Of a stretch of 46,263 nucleotides of DNA, positions 1 to 11,877 are shown piece after piece; position 1 is the stretch's first letter; each line of letters begins with the position of its first letter. Source of the DNA: Opitutia bacterium (GTDB lineage: Bacteria > Verrucomicrobiota > Verrucomicrobiia > Opitutales > UBA2995); contig JAABVD010000004.1 in assembly GCA_014529615.1 (NCBI GenBank), positions 1 to 46,263 of the forward strand, given 5' to 3'. The translations under genes were made by a program, and so were the position numbers. Under the pieces are notes generated by a model. That model was not told the DNA's origin. It did no database searches and was given only the letters and a program-made list of their open reading frames with translations.

Positions 1-1685
1 AACTCCGCAAATTCATCCGCTCCAATGCCGGAACCTGTTTCAATCAAAAACCACTCGTGGACAAGCGGCAGAATGTAAAAGCCGGTCTGGTAATTGCGGA
101 TCGGGCCTGCACCGATCATGGAGAATAGGCCCTAGGTCGCAATGTCCTGGTCGCGTTCATGCCCTGGAATGGATACAATTTCGAGGATGCCATTCTCATT
201 AGTGAAAAGGTGCTGAAGGAGGACATCTTCACTTCGATTCACATCGAAGAATTTGAGGTGACAGCCCGGGATACCAAGCTGGGACCCGAAGAAATTACCC
301 GGGATATTCCCAATGTGGGGGAGGAGGCTTTGAAAAACCTCAATCACGATGGGGTCATCCGGGTGGGGGCCGAGGTAAAACCTGGAGATATTCTGGTGGG
401 GAAGATCACCCCCAAGAGTGAAAGCGAGCTCGCTCCGGAAGAACAACTCCTCCGGGCCATCTTCGGGGAAAAGGCCGCGGACGTCAAGGATACCTCCCTG
501 GTGGTTCCATCCGGGGTAAGCGGCATCGTGATGGGAGAAAAAATCTCCACCCGCATTGAAGGGGAGCAGGAGAAGCTCAGCCCGGCCGACCGTCGCCGGA
601 GAACCAAGCAAATCAACGAGAGATACCGAAACGAAGGCGAAACCTTGAAGGAAAACCTGACCGAAGCCCTGTCCAACATCCTTCTCGGTGAGAAAATTCC
701 TCTGGATGTGGTAAACGGACAATCCGGCGAAATCATAATTCCGGCCAACCGCAAGATTACTAAAACGCTGCTTCGGCGGTTGGCTTCGGTGTCCAAACAC
801 GTGGAAATCGACCCGTCTCCGGTGCGGATCAAAATCATGGAGATCATCAAATCGTTCCAGGGCCGGTTCAGCGAATTGGAAGCGGACCGCGGGCGCAAGA
901 TCGCCGCCGTCCGGGAAGGCACCGAAATTGATTCCGGAGTCATCAAGCAGGTGAAAGTCTACGTCGCCACCAAGCGCAAACTTCAGGTCGGTGACAAAAT
1001 GGCGGGTCGCCACGGAAACAAGGCTGTTGTGGCCAAGATCGTGCCGGAGGAGGACATGCCCTTCCTTGCCGACGGAACGCCGATCGAGATCTGCCTCAAT
1101 CCTCTGGGGGTTCCTTCTCGAATGAATGTCGGGCAAGTGCTGGAAACGCATCTCGGTCACGCCTGCCACAAGTTGGGAATTCGAATTGCCACACCGGTTT
1201 TTGACGGAATAGACGAGGAGGGTATCCGGGAATATTGTCGAGCTGCCGCAATTCCCGAACACGGCAAGAGCCAGCTTTACGACGGCCGCACGGGGGAAGC
1301 TCTCGATCAGGAGGTGGTAGTGGGCCACATCTATATGATGAAGCTCAATCACCTGGTTGCCGACAAGATTCACGCCAGGGCCGTCGGTCCCTATTCGCTG
1401 ATCACCCAACAACCCCTTGGCGGTAAAGCGCAGTATGGGGGCCAACGATTTGGGGAAATGGAGGTATGGGCTTTAGAGGCTTACGGCGCGGCCTACACGC
1501 TACAGGAATTGTTGACCGTTAAATCGGACGACGTGCAGGGGCGCACAAAGATCTACGAGGCCCTGGTCAAGGGCGACAATTCTCTCAGCGCAGGGACCCC
1601 GCAGTCCTTCAATGTGTTGATGAAAGAAATGCAGAGTCTCTGTTTGGATGTTCGTCTGGATAACCGGACCAAAGCAGGAATTTAA
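1..1685 (+). CDS. rpoB: RNA polymerase beta subunit, 3' part, with an in-frame TAG
   Basis: C-terminal part of the beta subunit of RNA polymerase; the start lies left of the window. The frame is read from base 3 ([15 protein letters not shown]) to TAA at 1683-1685. Hallmarks are [11 protein letters not shown], whose Glu-Asp pair near 183-188 belongs to the active centre, [10 protein letters not shown] near 990-1020 with the active-site lysines, and the clamp region [20 protein letters not shown] near 1420-1480. Codon 126-128 is TAG, in the stretch HGE-stop-ALGRNV, where the family has GELALG. A TTG leucine codon changed by one base would give this. Everything on both sides is intact, so a sequencing or consensus error is the likeliest cause, since rpoB is essential. 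rpoC follows after 19 bases. Confidence 0.95.
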
Positions 1686-1704
1686 CCTTTAGGGCACTTA
1701 TATT

Positions 1705-4700
1705 ATGAGCACACAAGAAGTGAGAGAGGTACTCGGATTCGACCGGGAAAGCACTTTCGATTCGGTCAAGATAACGGTGGCGTCGCCGGACACCATTCGT
1801 TCGTGGTCCCGAGGCGAGGTGAAAAACCCCGAAACCATCAATTACCGGACATTCAAGCCCGAACCGGGCGGTTTGTTCTGCCAACGTATTTTCGGGCCCG
1901 TTCGGGATTACGAATGTGCCTGCGGGAAGTATAAGCGGATCAAGTACAAGGGAGTGATCTGCGATCGTTGCGGGGTTGAGGTTACCGTTTCCAGGGTGCG
2001 CCGCGAGCGTATGGGGCACATCGAATTGGCCGTTCCGGTTACCCACATATGGTTCCTCAAGAGCATGCCCAGCCGGATAGGCCTGATGCTGGACATGACC
2101 GCCCGCAACCTGGAGCGGGTCATTTACTACGAAAACTACATGGTGATCGATCCGGGCAAAACCCCTTTGGAGGAAAAGCAATTGCTTACTGAAGCCCAGT
2201 ATCAACAAGCCCTGGACGAATACGGGGACGACGCCTTCACCGCCTGCATGGGGGCCGAGGCGGTGAGGAAAGTTTTGTCCAATACCGTTCTGGAGCCCTT
2301 GGTGGGCGATTTGCACGAGGCCATGAACAACACTCGTTCAAAGCAGATCAAAAAGAAGATTTCCAAGCGCCTCAAGTTGATCCAAGGATTCATCAACAGC
2401 GGCACCCGCCCCGAATGGATGGTGTTGGAGGTGTTGCCGGTGATCCCGCCCGATTTGCGTCCTTTGGTTCCTCTGGAAGGCGGCCGGTTCGCCACTTCCG
2501 ACCTGAACGACCTCTACCGGCGCGTGATCAACCGCAACAACCGTTTGAAAAATCTCATGCAACTGAAAACGCCCGACGTTATCATCAATAACGAAAAGCG
2601 GATGTTGCAGGAAGCGGTAGATGCCCTGTTCGATAACGGCCGGCACGGCCGGGCCGTGACCGGGGCCGGAAATCGTCCCCTCAAATCTCTCAGCGACATG
2701 CTCAAGGGCAAACAAGGTCGCTTTCGCCAGAACCTGTTGGGTAAACGGGTCGATTATTCGGGCCGTTCCGTCATTGTGATCGGTCCCGAGCTGAAATTGC
2801 ACCAGTGCGGTTTGCCCAAGAAAATGGCCCTGGTTCTTTTTGAGCCATTCATCATCCGGCGCCTCAAGGAGTTGGGCTTTGTGCACACCGTTCGCGGCGC
2901 CCGCAAAATGATCGAAAAGCGTTCGCCCGAAGTTTGGGACATCCTGGAGGAAGTCACTTTGGGCCACCCCGTGCTACTCAACCGGGCGCCCACCTTGCAC
3001 CGCCTGTCCATCCAGGCCTTTGAGCCGGTGCTCATCGAAGGGGATGCCATCCGCGTGCACCCCCTGGTATGCGCCCCTTACAATGCCGACTTCGACGGCG
3101 ACCAAATGGCGGTTCACGTTCCCCTCTCCCTGGAGGCGGTCATGGAGTGCAAGCTGCTCATGTTGGCCACCAACAATATCTTCCTTCCCTCCAGTGGCAA
3201 GCCGGCTCTGACCCCTTCGCAGGATGTTGTCCTGGGATCCTATTACCTGACCATCGAACCCAGGAAACGGCCTCGTAAGGGAGAACGCGTGCCTTTGGCT
3301 TCCGAGGTGGAGGAAATCCTCCTGGCCGAGGCGGATAACGTGTTGAAAAAGCACGACTGGATCGACTTGGTCAATCCGGACTACGGGAATCCCCATACCA
3401 TTTTCGGCAACAGCAAGCGCAAGATCATTCGCACTACGGTCGGACGCATCATATTCAATGAAATATGGCCCGCTGAACTGGGTTTTATCAACTTCCCGGT
3501 GGCCAAGTCCAAGCTGGGCGATATTATTTTGTCCACTTACCAGACCGCGGGTAAGGATGTTACCATCCAGGTGCTCGACGAGTTGAAGGAGCTGGGATTC
3601 AGCATAGCTACCAAGGCCGGTATATCCATGGGACTGGAGGATATGATCATCCCCAAAAACAAGGATGAGATCGTCGCCCAGGCCCGCTCCAAGATCGAGG
3701 CAGTGGAAAGAGAATATCGCAAGGGTGTCATTACCCAAGGGGAACGCTACAACAAGATTATCGACGAATGGACCGGGGCCACGGACCAGATTCAGCACGC
3801 CACTTTCCAAGGACTGGAGTTTAACGCGGGCAAGGCCGAGCCCAATCCCGTCTACCTGATGATGGATTCCGGCGCCCGGGGTAATCGTCAACAAGTTCGC
3901 CAATTGTGTGGAACGAGGGGATTGATGGCCAAACCATCCGGAGAAATAATCGAGCGGCCCATACTCTCATCCTTCAAAGAAGGCCTTTCCGTTCTGGAGT
4001 ACTTTATTTCCACCCACGGAGGCCGCAAGGGGTTGGCCGATACCGCTCTTAAGACGGCGGACGCGGGGTACCTTACGCGGAAACTATGTGACGTGGCCAT
4101 GGATATGATAATTACCGAGGAGGACGACGGATACCGCGACGGTATCTGGAAACGTGCCATAGTTGAAGGGGATGAGGAAATCGTCCCGCTGTGCGACCGC
4201 ATTATCGGCCGTTGCGTGGCGCAGGAAGTTCGCAACCCACTGGACCCGGACGAGGTTCTGGTGGAGGAGGGTAACCTCGTATCCGAGGAAATGGGTAAGC
4301 GGATTGAAGACTTGGGCATAGAGAGGGTTAAATTGCTTTCTCCCCTGACCTGCCGCCTCCGCAATGGAATCACGTCCCTCAGCTACGGTATCAACCCCGC
4401 CACCAACAAGATGGTGGAAATAGGATCATCCGTCGGCATCGTGGCCGCTCAATCCATCGGAGAGCCCGGAACCCAATTGACCATGCGCACGTTCCATATC
4501 GGCGGTATCGCCTCGAACTTGTCCAAAAGCAATGAGATCCGGGCCAGAAATGATGGCTTTGTGAAATTTTCAGGCCTTCGTTTCGTCGAACTCGGCTCCG
4601 GAAATCACGTGGTGGTCAATAAGACCGGTTCCATGCAGATTCTGGACGAGGAGGACAAGGAACTGGAAAATTATGTCATCCCGGTAGGGGCGCTTATCCG

Positions 4701-5817
4701 ATTCGAGGACGGGGCCGAGATCAAGACCGGTACTACCCTGGCTGAATGGGACCCGCACAACGTGCCCATTCTTTCCGAAAAGGGCGGCCGGGTCGTTTTT
4801 CGCGATATGATTCCGGGTGTGACCATCAAGAAGGAACTCGATGAATCGACCGGCCGAGTCGGCATCGTGGTGACCGAACACAAGGAAGACTTGAATCCGC
4901 AACTGGAAATCCAGAATGAGGCAGGAAAGGCTATCGCCACCTACGCCATACCGACGGCCGCTCAAGTGGCCGTCAGCGAGGGAGACGACATCACGGCGGG
5001 ATCCCTGATTGCCAAAACGCCCCGTCAAGCCTCCAAGACCATGGACATTACCGGAGGTCTTCCCCGAGTCGCCGAACTGTTTGAGGCTCGCCGCCCCAAG
5101 GACGCGACCAATATGGCAAAAATCGATGGAATCGTCTCTTTTGGGCCCAGCGTGCGCGGCAAAAAGCGCCTCGTCGTCACCGACGAGGAGACGGGGAACC
5201 ATGAAGATCACCTGGTTGCCCACGGCAAGCATATCCTCGTGCAGGTAGGGGATTACGTGCGCAAAGGCCAGCACCTCACCGAGGGTTCGGCCGACCCCCA
5301 TGAAATCTTGGATATTTTGGGTCCGACCGCCTTGCAGGAGTATTTGCTCACGGAAATTCAGAAAGTTTACCGGATGCAGGGCGTTACCATTAACGACAAG
5401 CACATCGAAATCATTATCTCCCAAATGTTGCGCAAGGTGCGGATTACCGACCCCGGGGACACCGATTTCTTCTGGGGAGAACAGATCGAGCGGAAGTCCT
5501 TTATGGCCGAGAATGAACGCATCATCGATGCGGGTGGAAAACCGGCCGAAGGTGAGCCGATCCTCCTCGGCATCACCAAGGCCTCCATCGAAACGGAAAG
5601 CTTCATTTCCGCCGCGTCCTTCCAGGAAACCACCCGGGTCCTCACCGATGCTTCCACCCTGGGCAAGATCGATAACCTGAACGGTTTTAAGGAAAATGTG
5701 ATTATGGGTCACCTGATTCCGGCCGGGACCGGCTTGCCACTATACCGCAACCTTCGCGTCGACACCTTCGGAAGCGAATTTGTTTCCGGAGAAGAGACGG
5801 GGAAGGAAGCCGGCTGA
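1705..5817 (+). CDS. rpoC: DNA-directed RNA polymerase beta' subunit
   Basis: Catalytic beta' subunit of RNA polymerase, 1370 residues, near the usual length without the large lineage-specific insertions of some phyla. The N-terminal zinc site is C71, C73, C86 and C89 (CACGK...CDRCG). The Mg-binding loop NADFDGD lies at residues 460-466, with D462, D464 and D466 as the catalytic aspartates. The bridge-helix and trigger-loop region is recognisable around [20 protein letters not shown] near 4435-4495. The ATG at 1705 gives the canonical N-terminus, where homology begins (VREVLGF...FDSVKI). It lies 19 bases after rpoB, which supports co-transcription. A 222-base gap follows before rpsL. Confidence 0.98.
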   Translation: MSTQEVREVLGFDRESTFDSVKITVASPDTIRSWSRGEVKNPETINYRTFKPEPGGLFCQRIFGPVRDYECACGKYKRIKYKGVICDRCGVEVTVSRVRRERMGHIELAVPVTHIWFLKSMPSRIGLMLDMTARNLERVIYYENYMVIDPGKTPLEEKQLLTEAQYQQALDEYGDDAFTACMGAEAVRKVLSNTVLEPLVGDLHEAMNNTRSKQIKKKISKRLKLIQGFINSGTRPEWMVLEVLPVIPPDLRPLVPLEGGRFATSDLNDLYRRVINRNNRLKNLMQLKTPDVIINNEKRMLQEAVDALFDNGRHGRAVTGAGNRPLKSLSDMLKGKQGRFRQNLLGKRVDYSGRSVIVIGPELKLHQCGLPKKMALVLFEPFIIRRLKELGFVHTVRGARKMIEKRSPEVWDILEEVTLGHPVLLNRAPTLHRLSIQAFEPVLIEGDAIRVHPLVCAPYNADFDGDQMAVHVPLSLEAVMECKLLMLATNNIFLPSSGKPALTPSQDVVLGSYYLTIEPRKRPRKGERVPLASEVEEILLAEADNVLKKHDWIDLVNPDYGNPHTIFGNSKRKIIRTTVGRIIFNEIWPAELGFINFPVAKSKLGDIILSTYQTAGKDVTIQVLDELKELGFSIATKAGISMGLEDMIIPKNKDEIVAQARSKIEAVEREYRKGVITQGERYNKIIDEWTGATDQIQHATFQGLEFNAGKAEPNPVYLMMDSGARGNRQQVRQLCGTRGLMAKPSGEIIERPILSSFKEGLSVLEYFISTHGGRKGLADTALKTADAGYLTRKLCDVAMDMIITEEDDGYRDGIWKRAIVEGDEEIVPLCDRIIGRCVAQEVRNPLDPDEVLVEEGNLVSEEMGKRIEDLGIERVKLLSPLTCRLRNGITSLSYGINPATNKMVEIGSSVGIVAAQSIGEPGTQLTMRTFHIGGIASNLSKSNEIRARNDGFVKFSGLRFVELGSGNHVVVNKTGSMQILDEEDKELENYVIPVGALIRFEDGAEIKTGTTLAEWDPHNVPILSEKGGRVVFRDMIPGVTIKKELDESTGRVGIVVTEHKEDLNPQLEIQNEAGKAIATYAIPTAAQVAVSEGDDITAGSLIAKTPRQASKTMDITGGLPRVAELFEARRPKDATNMAKIDGIVSFGPSVRGKKRLVVTDEETGNHEDHLVAHGKHILVQVGDYVRKGQHLTEGSADPHEILDILGPTALQEYLLTEIQKVYRMQGVTINDKHIEIIISQMLRKVRITDPGDTDFFWGEQIERKSFMAENERIIDAGGKPAEGEPILLGITKASIETESFISAASFQETTRVLTDASTLGKIDNLNGFKENVIMGHLIPAGTGLPLYRNLRVDTFGSEFVSGEETGKEAG

Positions 5818-6039
5818 CCGGAATGGATCGCCCGGGGTGAGGCCCATTGCCTCTCCGTTGATGCCGTCCGGGCCAAAATGGCTCGGGCCCCCAGCCTTGC
5901 GGGTTGCAAAACACTGGTTTTCCAGCGTATTCCCTTTGGTTTGGTTTCTCCCTCAAAATCTCCAATTTAGTACTTGAATAACCTCAAGCCTCTGATACGT
6001 TCCACATTTTTTCAAAATTCCAACCTAAGTTATCACCTC
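5818..6039 (+). other. rpoC-rpsL intergenic spacer
   Basis: This 222-base spacer is the longest gap in the ribosomal block and is the natural place for a promoter or leader of rpsL-rpsG-fusA. I see no protein gene in it. The first half is GC-rich, with loosely paired GCCCGG and CCGGGC blocks near 5832 and 5870; the second half (5940-6039) is AT-rich and pyrimidine-rich. No convincing -35/-10 pair with a proper spacer and no GC stem followed by a T-run was found. Confidence 0.4.
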
Positions 6040-6414
6040 ATGCCGACCATAAACCAGTTGGTCCGGAAAGGACGTAAAGCGGTAAAATCGAAGTCCAAAT
6101 CGCCTGCTTTGGACGGGAACCCGTTTCGCCGTGGCGTTTGCGTCCAAGTGATGACCCGCACCCCCAAAAAACCTAATTCGGCTATTCGCAAAGTTGCCAA
6201 GGTCCGCCTGACCAACGGGCAGGAAATCATTGCCTACATTCCGGACGAAGGCCATTCTTTGCAGGAACATAGCATTGTGCTGGTTCGGGGTGGCCGCGTT
6301 AAGGATTTGCCCGGTGTGCGTTATCATATCGTTCGGGGCGCTCTCGATTGTCTGGGGGTTGAAAATCGCCGCCGCAGCCGTTCCAAATATGGCGTCAAAC
6401 GCCCCAAGAACTAA
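6040..6414 (+). CDS. rpsL: 30S ribosomal protein S12
   Basis: S12 of the decoding centre, 124 residues. The open frame reaches back to a TTG at 5974, but family homology begins at [11 protein letters not shown], so ATG 6040 is the start. The two conserved loops facing the A site are present: [11 protein letters not shown] and [12 protein letters not shown]. Their lysines, at the classical streptomycin-resistance positions, are the sensitive wild type. No Shine-Dalgarno site precedes the ATG (TTATCACCTC). rpsG follows after 11 bases. Confidence 0.97.
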   Translation: MPTINQLVRKGRKAVKSKSKSPALDGNPFRRGVCVQVMTRTPKKPNSAIRKVAKVRLTNGQEIIAYIPDEGHSLQEHSIVLVRGGRVKDLPGVRYHIVRGALDCLGVENRRRSRSKYGVKRPKN

Positions 6415-6425
6415 ATAAGGTTTCC

Positions 6426-6899
6426 ATGTCCCGCCGTCGAAGAGCAGAAAAGAGAGTACCGGATCCGGACCCCCGGTATAACAGCCCTTTGGTCAGTTGT
6501 CTCATCAACATGGTGATGCGGGAGGGCAAGAAATCCCTCGCCCAATTAATCGTTTACCGGGCCTTTGAGCGCGTGGCCGAGAAACTGGGGAAGGGCGACC
6601 CGATCGATCTGATATTGGGGGCGCTGGAAAATATAAGGCCCCGTTTGGAAGTAAAAAGCCGCCGGGTCGGAGGAGCCACCTATCAGGTCCCCGTGGAAAT
6701 TTCCTTTGAGCGCCAGCAAAGCTTGGCCTTCCGTTGGTTGATTGATGCCGCTCGAAAGCGCAACGGCATACCGTTCACCGAAGCTCTGGCGCTGGAAATC
6801 GTCGACGCCTATAATAATACCGGGGTGGTCGTGAAGAAACGCCAGGACACTCACCGCATGGCTCGGGCCAATCGTGCTTTTGTGCACTTGCGCTGGTAA
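6426..6899 (+). CDS. rpsG: 30S ribosomal protein S7
   Basis: S7 nucleates folding of the 3' major domain of 16S rRNA and lies next to the E site. At 157 residues it matches the family. Visible family blocks are the basic start [36 protein letters not shown] and the C-terminal [16 protein letters not shown] weak AAGG lies 5-8 bases before ATG 6426. It sits in the usual str order rpsL-rpsG-fusA, 11 bases after rpsL and 11 before fusA. Confidence 0.97.
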   Translation: MSRRRRAEKRVPDPDPRYNSPLVSCLINMVMREGKKSLAQLIVYRAFERVAEKLGKGDPIDLILGALENIRPRLEVKSRRVGGATYQVPVEISFERQQSLAFRWLIDAARKRNGIPFTEALALEIVDAYNNTGVVVKKRQDTHRMARANRAFVHLRW

Positions 6900-6910
6900 G
6901 GGAGGTTCTC

Positions 6911-9013
6911 ATGGATGGTGTAAATATATCCGCTTATAATTCGCCGCGCCGCGAATACCCCTTGGAGTACACCCGCAACATCGGCGTCGCGGCCCATATC
7001 GATGCGGGCAAAACCACCACGACGGAACGCATCCTCTACTATACCGGGGTCGTCCATAAAATTGGTGAGGTTCACCATGGGACGGCCGTAACCGACTGGA
7101 TGGCCCAGGAACGCGAGAGAGGCATTACCATCACTTCCGCATCCATCACATGCGCCTGGACCACAAAACGGGGTCCCTATGGCGGAAGGGAACAACGCAT
7201 CAATATTATCGATACACCAGGCCACGTAGACTTTACCGCCGAAGTCGAGCGTTCCCTGCGTGTTCTCGATGGCGCCGTAGCGGTTTTTTGTGCCGTGGGA
7301 GGCGTTCAACCGCAATCCGAAACCGTCTGGCGCCAAGCTGATAAATACGGAGTGCCCCGACTGGCATTTGTCAACAAAATGGATCGATCCGGGGCCGATT
7401 TTTTCGACGTCATCGACGATATGCGTGATAAACTGGGAGCCAACGCCCACCCCTTGTTTTTGCCGATCTGCCTGGAGGAAGCATTTGTAGGTTTGGTCGA
7501 TCTGGTCGCCATGAAGGCCTATTATTTCGACAAGTCCGATCCACTCGGCGTCAATTTCCATGTCCGCGAGATTCCTGAGGAACTGAGGGAGGAGGCAAAT
7601 GCCTACCGCGAAGCCCTGATTGAGGCGGTTGCCGATTTCGATGACGAAATTGCCGAAAAATTTCTTCTGGGGGACACCCCGAAGGAGGATGAACTGAAGC
7701 GGGGCGCCTATAAAAATATCGGGGTCCAACGGCTCCTCCATGCCATTGTCGATTACTTGCCATCCCCCCTGGACCTGCCCCCCATGAAAGCCCAGAATTC
7801 GGTGGGGGAGGAAGTGGTACTGGCCCCCGACGACGGAGGCAAAGCGGCCGGCCTGGTATTTAAACTTTGGACCGACCCCTTCGCGGGGAAACTGGTCTTC
7901 TATCGGCTCTATTCCGGTAGGCTGCAAAAGGGTTCCCAGATTTACAATCCACGCACGCGAAAGATGGAGCGCGTCAGCCGCCTTCTGGTCATGAAAGCGG
8001 ATGCTCGGGAAGATATTGATGTGGTCTACGCGGGGGATATTTGCGCCATCATAGGGGTCCGGAATGTTACTACCGGAGACACCCTCTGTGACAAGGTGCT
8101 GGATGTGTCCCTGGAGCCTCCCACCTTTCCCGTGCCGGTCATCTCCATGTCCATTGAACCCAACACCAAGGCCGATCAGGAGAAAATGTCGATGGCTTTG
8201 GGCAGACTCTCGGACGAGGATCCCACCTTCCGGGTTTCTTCCAACCCCGAGACCGGGCAGACCCTTATTTCCGGAATGGGAGAACTGCATTTGGAAATCA
8301 TAAGGGATCGGTTGTTCCGGGAATTCAGGGTACATGCCCGCGCCGGGAAACCGCGCATCGCCTATCGTGAAACGATTTCCAGAGAGGCCGAAGGAGAAGG
8401 AAGATTCATCCGCCAGTCCGGGGGCAGGGGCCAGTATGGCCATGCCCATATCCTCATTGAACCTCAGAAACCGGGTATGGGTATCGAGGTGGTCAGTAAG
8501 ATCGTGGGTGGGGTTATCCCCAAGGAATTCATCAAGCCCACCGTGGATGGGATTCTGGAGGCGGCCAACAACGGGGTGGTGGCCGGCTACCCGGTAATAG
8601 ATTTCAAGGTGAGTCTTGTGGACGGAAGCTTCCACCAGGTCGATTCCTCGGAAATGGCCTTCCGCATGGCTGGAATTTTCGCCTTCAGGGATGCCACGGC
8701 CAAGGCCGGGCCCACATTGTTGGAACCCATCATGTTGGTCGAAGTTACCACCCCCGAAGCGTATCAGGGAGATCTGATAGGTGACATCACTCGCCGTCGC
8801 GGGCGCATCCAGAATATGCGGGTGGGAACCAGGGCCACCCATATATCGGCCATGGTCCCTCTTGAAGCCATGTTCGGCTATGCCACCGATCTGCGCTCGC
8901 TTTCCAAGGGAAGGGCCGACTACTCGATGGAACCGTCGCATTTCGACGAAGTTCCCGCCTCCCTTTCCGGCCACATCGTTCAAACCTCTCATCGCGAACC
9001 CGTTCGCGCCTGA
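6911..9013 (+). CDS. fusA: Elongation factor G
   Basis: Translocation GTPase acting on the ribosome, 700 residues, the usual EF-G length. The G1 P-loop [12 protein letters not shown] is at residues 33-44, followed by the switch region [20 protein letters not shown] (G3) and NKMDRSG (G4). Domain IV carries [11 protein letters not shown], typical of EF-G rather than RF3 or TetM. ATG 6911 is supported by a strong Shine-Dalgarno (GGGAGGT) ending about 5 bases upstream. It gives a slightly long N-terminus of some 20 residues before the usual PLEYTRNIG. tuf, which often follows fusA, is absent here; rpsJ begins 7 bases later. Confidence 0.97.
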   Translation: MDGVNISAYNSPRREYPLEYTRNIGVAAHIDAGKTTTTERILYYTGVVHKIGEVHHGTAVTDWMAQERERGITITSASITCAWTTKRGPYGGREQRINIIDTPGHVDFTAEVERSLRVLDGAVAVFCAVGGVQPQSETVWRQADKYGVPRLAFVNKMDRSGADFFDVIDDMRDKLGANAHPLFLPICLEEAFVGLVDLVAMKAYYFDKSDPLGVNFHVREIPEELREEANAYREALIEAVADFDDEIAEKFLLGDTPKEDELKRGAYKNIGVQRLLHAIVDYLPSPLDLPPMKAQNSVGEEVVLAPDDGGKAAGLVFKLWTDPFAGKLVFYRLYSGRLQKGSQIYNPRTRKMERVSRLLVMKADAREDIDVVYAGDICAIIGVRNVTTGDTLCDKVLDVSLEPPTFPVPVISMSIEPNTKADQEKMSMALGRLSDEDPTFRVSSNPETGQTLISGMGELHLEIIRDRLFREFRVHARAGKPRIAYRETISREAEGEGRFIRQSGGRGQYGHAHILIEPQKPGMGIEVVSKIVGGVIPKEFIKPTVDGILEAANNGVVAGYPVIDFKVSLVDGSFHQVDSSEMAFRMAGIFAFRDATAKAGPTLLEPIMLVEVTTPEAYQGDLIGDITRRRGRIQNMRVGTRATHISAMVPLEAMFGYATDLRSLSKGRADYSMEPSHFDEVPASLSGHIVQTSHREPVRA

Positions 9014-9020
9014 TTTTTTC

Positions 9021-9329
9021 ATGTCCGGTCAGAGAATAAGGATAAAACTCAAAGGTTTCGATTTCCGGGTCATCGATTCCTCGGCCCGAGACATAGTGGA
9101 CACGGCAAAGCGATCCGGGGCACGGGTGGCGGGGCCGGTCCCACTTCCCGTACACATTGAAAAGTTTTCCGTGAACCGTTCGCCGCACGTGGACAAGAAA
9201 TCGATGGAACAATTTGAAATCCGCACCCACAAGCGCTTGATCGACATTATTGAGCCCACCTCCCAAACCGTAGACGAGTTGAAGAAATTGAACCTTCCCT
9301 CCGGGGTGGATATATCTATTAACGTATAA
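9021..9329 (+). CDS. rpsJ: 30S ribosomal protein S10
   Basis: S10, 102 residues, a 30S head protein and NusE in antitermination. The open frame extends upstream into fusA, but the family N-terminus is [14 protein letters not shown], fixing ATG 9021. Core motifs are [23 protein letters not shown] split over its middle, and [13 protein letters not shown]. There is no Shine-Dalgarno (GATTTTTTC before ATG). This gene usually opens the S10 operon; here it is joined directly to fusA with 7 bases between, and a 96-base gap lies between it and rplC. Confidence 0.97.
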   Translation: MSGQRIRIKLKGFDFRVIDSSARDIVDTAKRSGARVAGPVPLPVHIEKFSVNRSPHVDKKSMEQFEIRTHKRLIDIIEPTSQTVDELKKLNLPSGVDISINV

Positions 9330-9425
9330 CCCTTGCCAAGCCGGAGCTGAATTCTTTTTCCCCTTAACTGCTAAAGTAGGTCTATCCCAAAAACGGAGCC
9401 CCGGTTCCACCTACCGCTTAGAACG

Positions 9426-10073
9426 ATGTTACACACCCTTATCGGAAAAAAAATCGGAATGACCCAGGTCTATGACGATGAAAATCGTTTGATCCCGGTC
9501 ACCGTTATCGAAGCCGGGCCCTGTCCCGTCACACAGGTCAAAACCGAAGGCACCGACGGGTTCAACGCCTTGCAAATCGGTTTCGTGGGGAAAAAGGCCA
9601 AAAACATGAGCTCCGCCCAGAAGGGCCACCTGAAAAAAGCGTCTCTGGCCGGGCTTTCCCAACTCAAGGAAGTCAGGTGTGAGGGGGAGCCGGCTTACCG
9701 GGTGGGCGATACCTTGACCGTATCGGGTTTTGCCCAAGGCAGCAAAGTCGACATAATCGGTGTGACCAAAGGACGCGGATTCCAGGGTGTGGTCAAACGC
9801 TGGAATGCCAAGGGTGGACCTTCCTCCCACGGTTCCATGTTCCATAGGAGGGTGGGAGCCATCGGGTTGTGCCAGGACCCCGGCCGGGTATTCAAGGGCC
9901 AGATCATGCCTGGGCACATGGGAAACAAGCGTCGTACCATGCAAAACCTGCTGGTGGTAAAAATTTACCCGGACAAAAACCTCATACTGATCAAGGGGAG
10001 CGTTCCGGGGCACAACGGCGCCCAGGTCCTGGTGCGCAGCGCAAAAAAGAACCGGATGGCCCAAACGAGCTGA
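9426..10073 (+). CDS. rplC: 50S ribosomal protein L3
   Basis: L3, 215 residues, an early 50S assembly protein whose loop reaches toward the peptidyl transferase centre. Family signatures are GKKIGMTQVYD at the start, GFQGVVKRW, SHGSMFHRRVGAIG and GHMGNKRRT. The ATG at 9426 matches the usual start position; no clear Shine-Dalgarno is present (CTTAGAACG). The 96 bases upstream (9330-9425) hold no gene that I can see and could carry a processing site or an internal promoter. Confidence 0.97.
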   Translation: MLHTLIGKKIGMTQVYDDENRLIPVTVIEAGPCPVTQVKTEGTDGFNALQIGFVGKKAKNMSSAQKGHLKKASLAGLSQLKEVRCEGEPAYRVGDTLTVSGFAQGSKVDIIGVTKGRGFQGVVKRWNAKGGPSSHGSMFHRRVGAIGLCQDPGRVFKGQIMPGHMGNKRRTMQNLLVVKIYPDKNLILIKGSVPGHNGAQVLVRSAKKNRMAQTS

Positions 10074-10087
10074 AAGGAAACGGCGCC

Positions 10088-10723
10088 ATGCAATTGAAAA
10101 CCTACAATTCGGATGGATCCTCCAGTGGCTTGGAGGAATTTGATCGGGTTCCCACCTTCGAAGACGACAAAGGTCTTCAGGCCTTGAAGGAGGTCATCAT
10201 CGCGATCCAGGCAAATAACCGTCAAGGTAACGCCAGTAGCAAAACGCGGGCTCAGGTATCCGGCGGCGGAAAGAAGCCTTTCCGCCAAAAGGGCACCGGT
10301 ATGGCCCGCCAAGGAAGCCGTCGTTCCCCCATCCTGGTGGGCGGCGGGGTAGCCATGGGCCCCAAACCACGCCATTACCACAAGAAGGTTAACAAAAAAG
10401 CGAAAGCTCTTGCTTTCAGACGGGCCCTTTCCGACCGCGCCGCAGATGGATCCTTGCTCCTCATCGAGGAATTTTCTTTGCCCCAGGCCAAAACCCGCCT
10501 CATGGTGGATATTCTCAAGCAAGTCGTTCCCGAACGGGGCTCGATTCTCTTGGTGGACCGGGAATTTCAGGAAATGGTCATTTTGGCTTCGCGCAATCTC
10601 CCGTCAGTGGAATTGGAAGAAGCCCCCTACCTAAACCCGCTGCAACTTTCCCTTTATGACACCATAGTCATTTCCAAGGTGGGCTTTGAAACGGTTCTGA
10701 ATCGAATGGAGGAAGACAACTGA
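10088..10723 (+). CDS. rplD: 50S ribosomal protein L4
   Basis: L4, 211 residues, which lines the nascent-peptide exit tunnel and in some bacteria also represses its own operon. The frame opens further upstream within rplC, but ATG 10088 with AAAGGA a few bases before fits the family length. Signatures are [20 protein letters not shown] and ARQGSRRSP followed by GPKPRHY. The stop codon TGA at 10721-10723 overlaps the rplW start by one base, so the two are translationally coupled. Confidence 0.96.
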   Translation: MQLKTYNSDGSSSGLEEFDRVPTFEDDKGLQALKEVIIAIQANNRQGNASSKTRAQVSGGGKKPFRQKGTGMARQGSRRSPILVGGGVAMGPKPRHYHKKVNKKAKALAFRRALSDRAADGSLLLIEEFSLPQAKTRLMVDILKQVVPERGSILLVDREFQEMVILASRNLPSVELEEAPYLNPLQLSLYDTIVISKVGFETVLNRMEEDN

Positions 10724-11013
10724 TGAAACGGCCCGAACAAGTCATCAAGGAAGTAAGTATCACGGAAAAATCCAATATTTTGTCCTCCCATTTGGGGCAG
10801 TACACCCTTTCGGTCCATCCCGACGCCGACAAAATCAATATAAAACACGCCGTGGAAAAAACCTTCGACGTATCGGTTATCCGCGTGAACACCCTGAACC
10901 GAAAGGGCAAGCGCAAAGCCGACTTGAGGAGACGGGGCAAGTTTGGTCAGAAGGCCTCCTCAAAACGCGCCATCGTGACCCTCAAGGAAGGGGACGTCAT
11001 CGAAATCGTATAA
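10723..11013 (+). CDS. rplW: 50S ribosomal protein L23
   Basis: L23, 96 residues, at the tunnel exit where trigger factor and SRP dock. Recognisable features are the start [16 protein letters not shown], the central [19 protein letters not shown] and the basic loop [19 protein letters not shown]. The ATG lies inside the rplD stop region (TGATG overlap). rplB starts 17 bases downstream. Confidence 0.96.
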   Translation: MKRPEQVIKEVSITEKSNILSSHLGQYTLSVHPDADKINIKHAVEKTFDVSVIRVNTLNRKGKRKADLRRRGKFGQKASSKRAIVTLKEGDVIEIV

Positions 11014-11029
11014 CCGCGAGTTTCCCACA

Positions 11030-11872
11030 ATGCCCATCGTAGATAAAAAACCCGTAACGCCCAGCCAGCGCTTTCTCAAGCAGAACAAGCAGGATCTTTC
11101 CAAGGAAAAACCCCTGAAGCGCCTAACCCTTCACAAGAAGAGTTCAGCTGGACGCAACGCCTATGGCCGCATTACATCCCGCCGCCGCGGAGGGGGGCAC
11201 AAGCGTCACATCCGGATAGTCGACTTCCGCAGAGAAAAGTTGGATATTCCGGCCAGGATCCAGAGTATTCAATACGATCCCAATCGATCGGCAAACCTTG
11301 CCCTGCTGGCCTATGCCGATGGGGAGAAACGCTATATTCTGGCTCCTCGCGGCTTGCGGGAGGGAGACCAGGTCATCGCTTCGGATACCCAACGCAGCAT
11401 CAGGCCAGGAAACTCGATCCGCCTGTCCAATATTCCCCCGGCCACCAAGGTTCACAATATTGAATTGATCCCCGGAAAAGGAGGTCAAATTGCCCGGTCA
11501 GCCGGCACAGCGGCGCAACTGATGGGTTTGGATGACAAATTCGCCACCCTCAAAATGCCCAGTGGCGAGATTCGCCTGATCAACAAAAAATGTCGGGCCA
11601 CCATCGGTGAGGTGGGCAACACCCAACACCAGTATCGCACAAAGGGCAAGGCCGGTCGATCCCGTTGGCTAGGCCGCCGGCCCCGCGTCCGCGGGGTGGC
11701 CATGAACCCCGTTGATCACCCCATGGGTGGGGGGGAAGGTCGCACTTCCGGTGGAGGGCATCCCATGTCGCCTTGGGGCCAGTTGGCCAAGGGATTTCCC
11801 ACCCGGCGCAAGTCAAAAACCACTAACAAGTTTATCCTGGTCAACCGAAACGGTAAGAAATTCAAGCGATAA
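11030..11872 (+). CDS. rplB: 50S ribosomal protein L2
   Basis: L2, 280 residues, required for subunit association and peptidyl transferase activity. The C-terminal block [20 protein letters not shown] contains the conserved histidine associated with activity. The N-terminal RNA-binding region carries [17 protein letters not shown]. The ATG at 11030 places [14 protein letters not shown] in the usual position. It lacks a Shine-Dalgarno (GTTTCCCACA). rpsS starts 6 bases after the stop. Confidence 0.97.
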   Translation: MPIVDKKPVTPSQRFLKQNKQDLSKEKPLKRLTLHKKSSAGRNAYGRITSRRRGGGHKRHIRIVDFRREKLDIPARIQSIQYDPNRSANLALLAYADGEKRYILAPRGLREGDQVIASDTQRSIRPGNSIRLSNIPPATKVHNIELIPGKGGQIARSAGTAAQLMGLDDKFATLKMPSGEIRLINKKCRATIGEVGNTQHQYRTKGKAGRSRWLGRRPRVRGVAMNPVDHPMGGGEGRTSGGGHPMSPWGQLAKGFPTRRKSKTTNKFILVNRNGKKFKR

Positions 11873-11877
11873 TCCCA

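Noticed and set aside
126-128. Reassignment of TAG to an amino acid
   Set aside because: Several conserved genes in the window end in TAG at exactly the expected place, so TAG still works as a stop.
132-1445. 437-residue minus-strand open frame; similar ones at 2974-3903 and 4570-5712
   Set aside because: They are antisense shadows of rpoB and rpoC, with no family motifs.
6851-9022. 723-residue minus-strand open frame
   Set aside because: It is entirely antisense to fusA and rich in His, Gly and Phe, as expected from reading a high-GC3 gene backwards. It has no recognisable domain.
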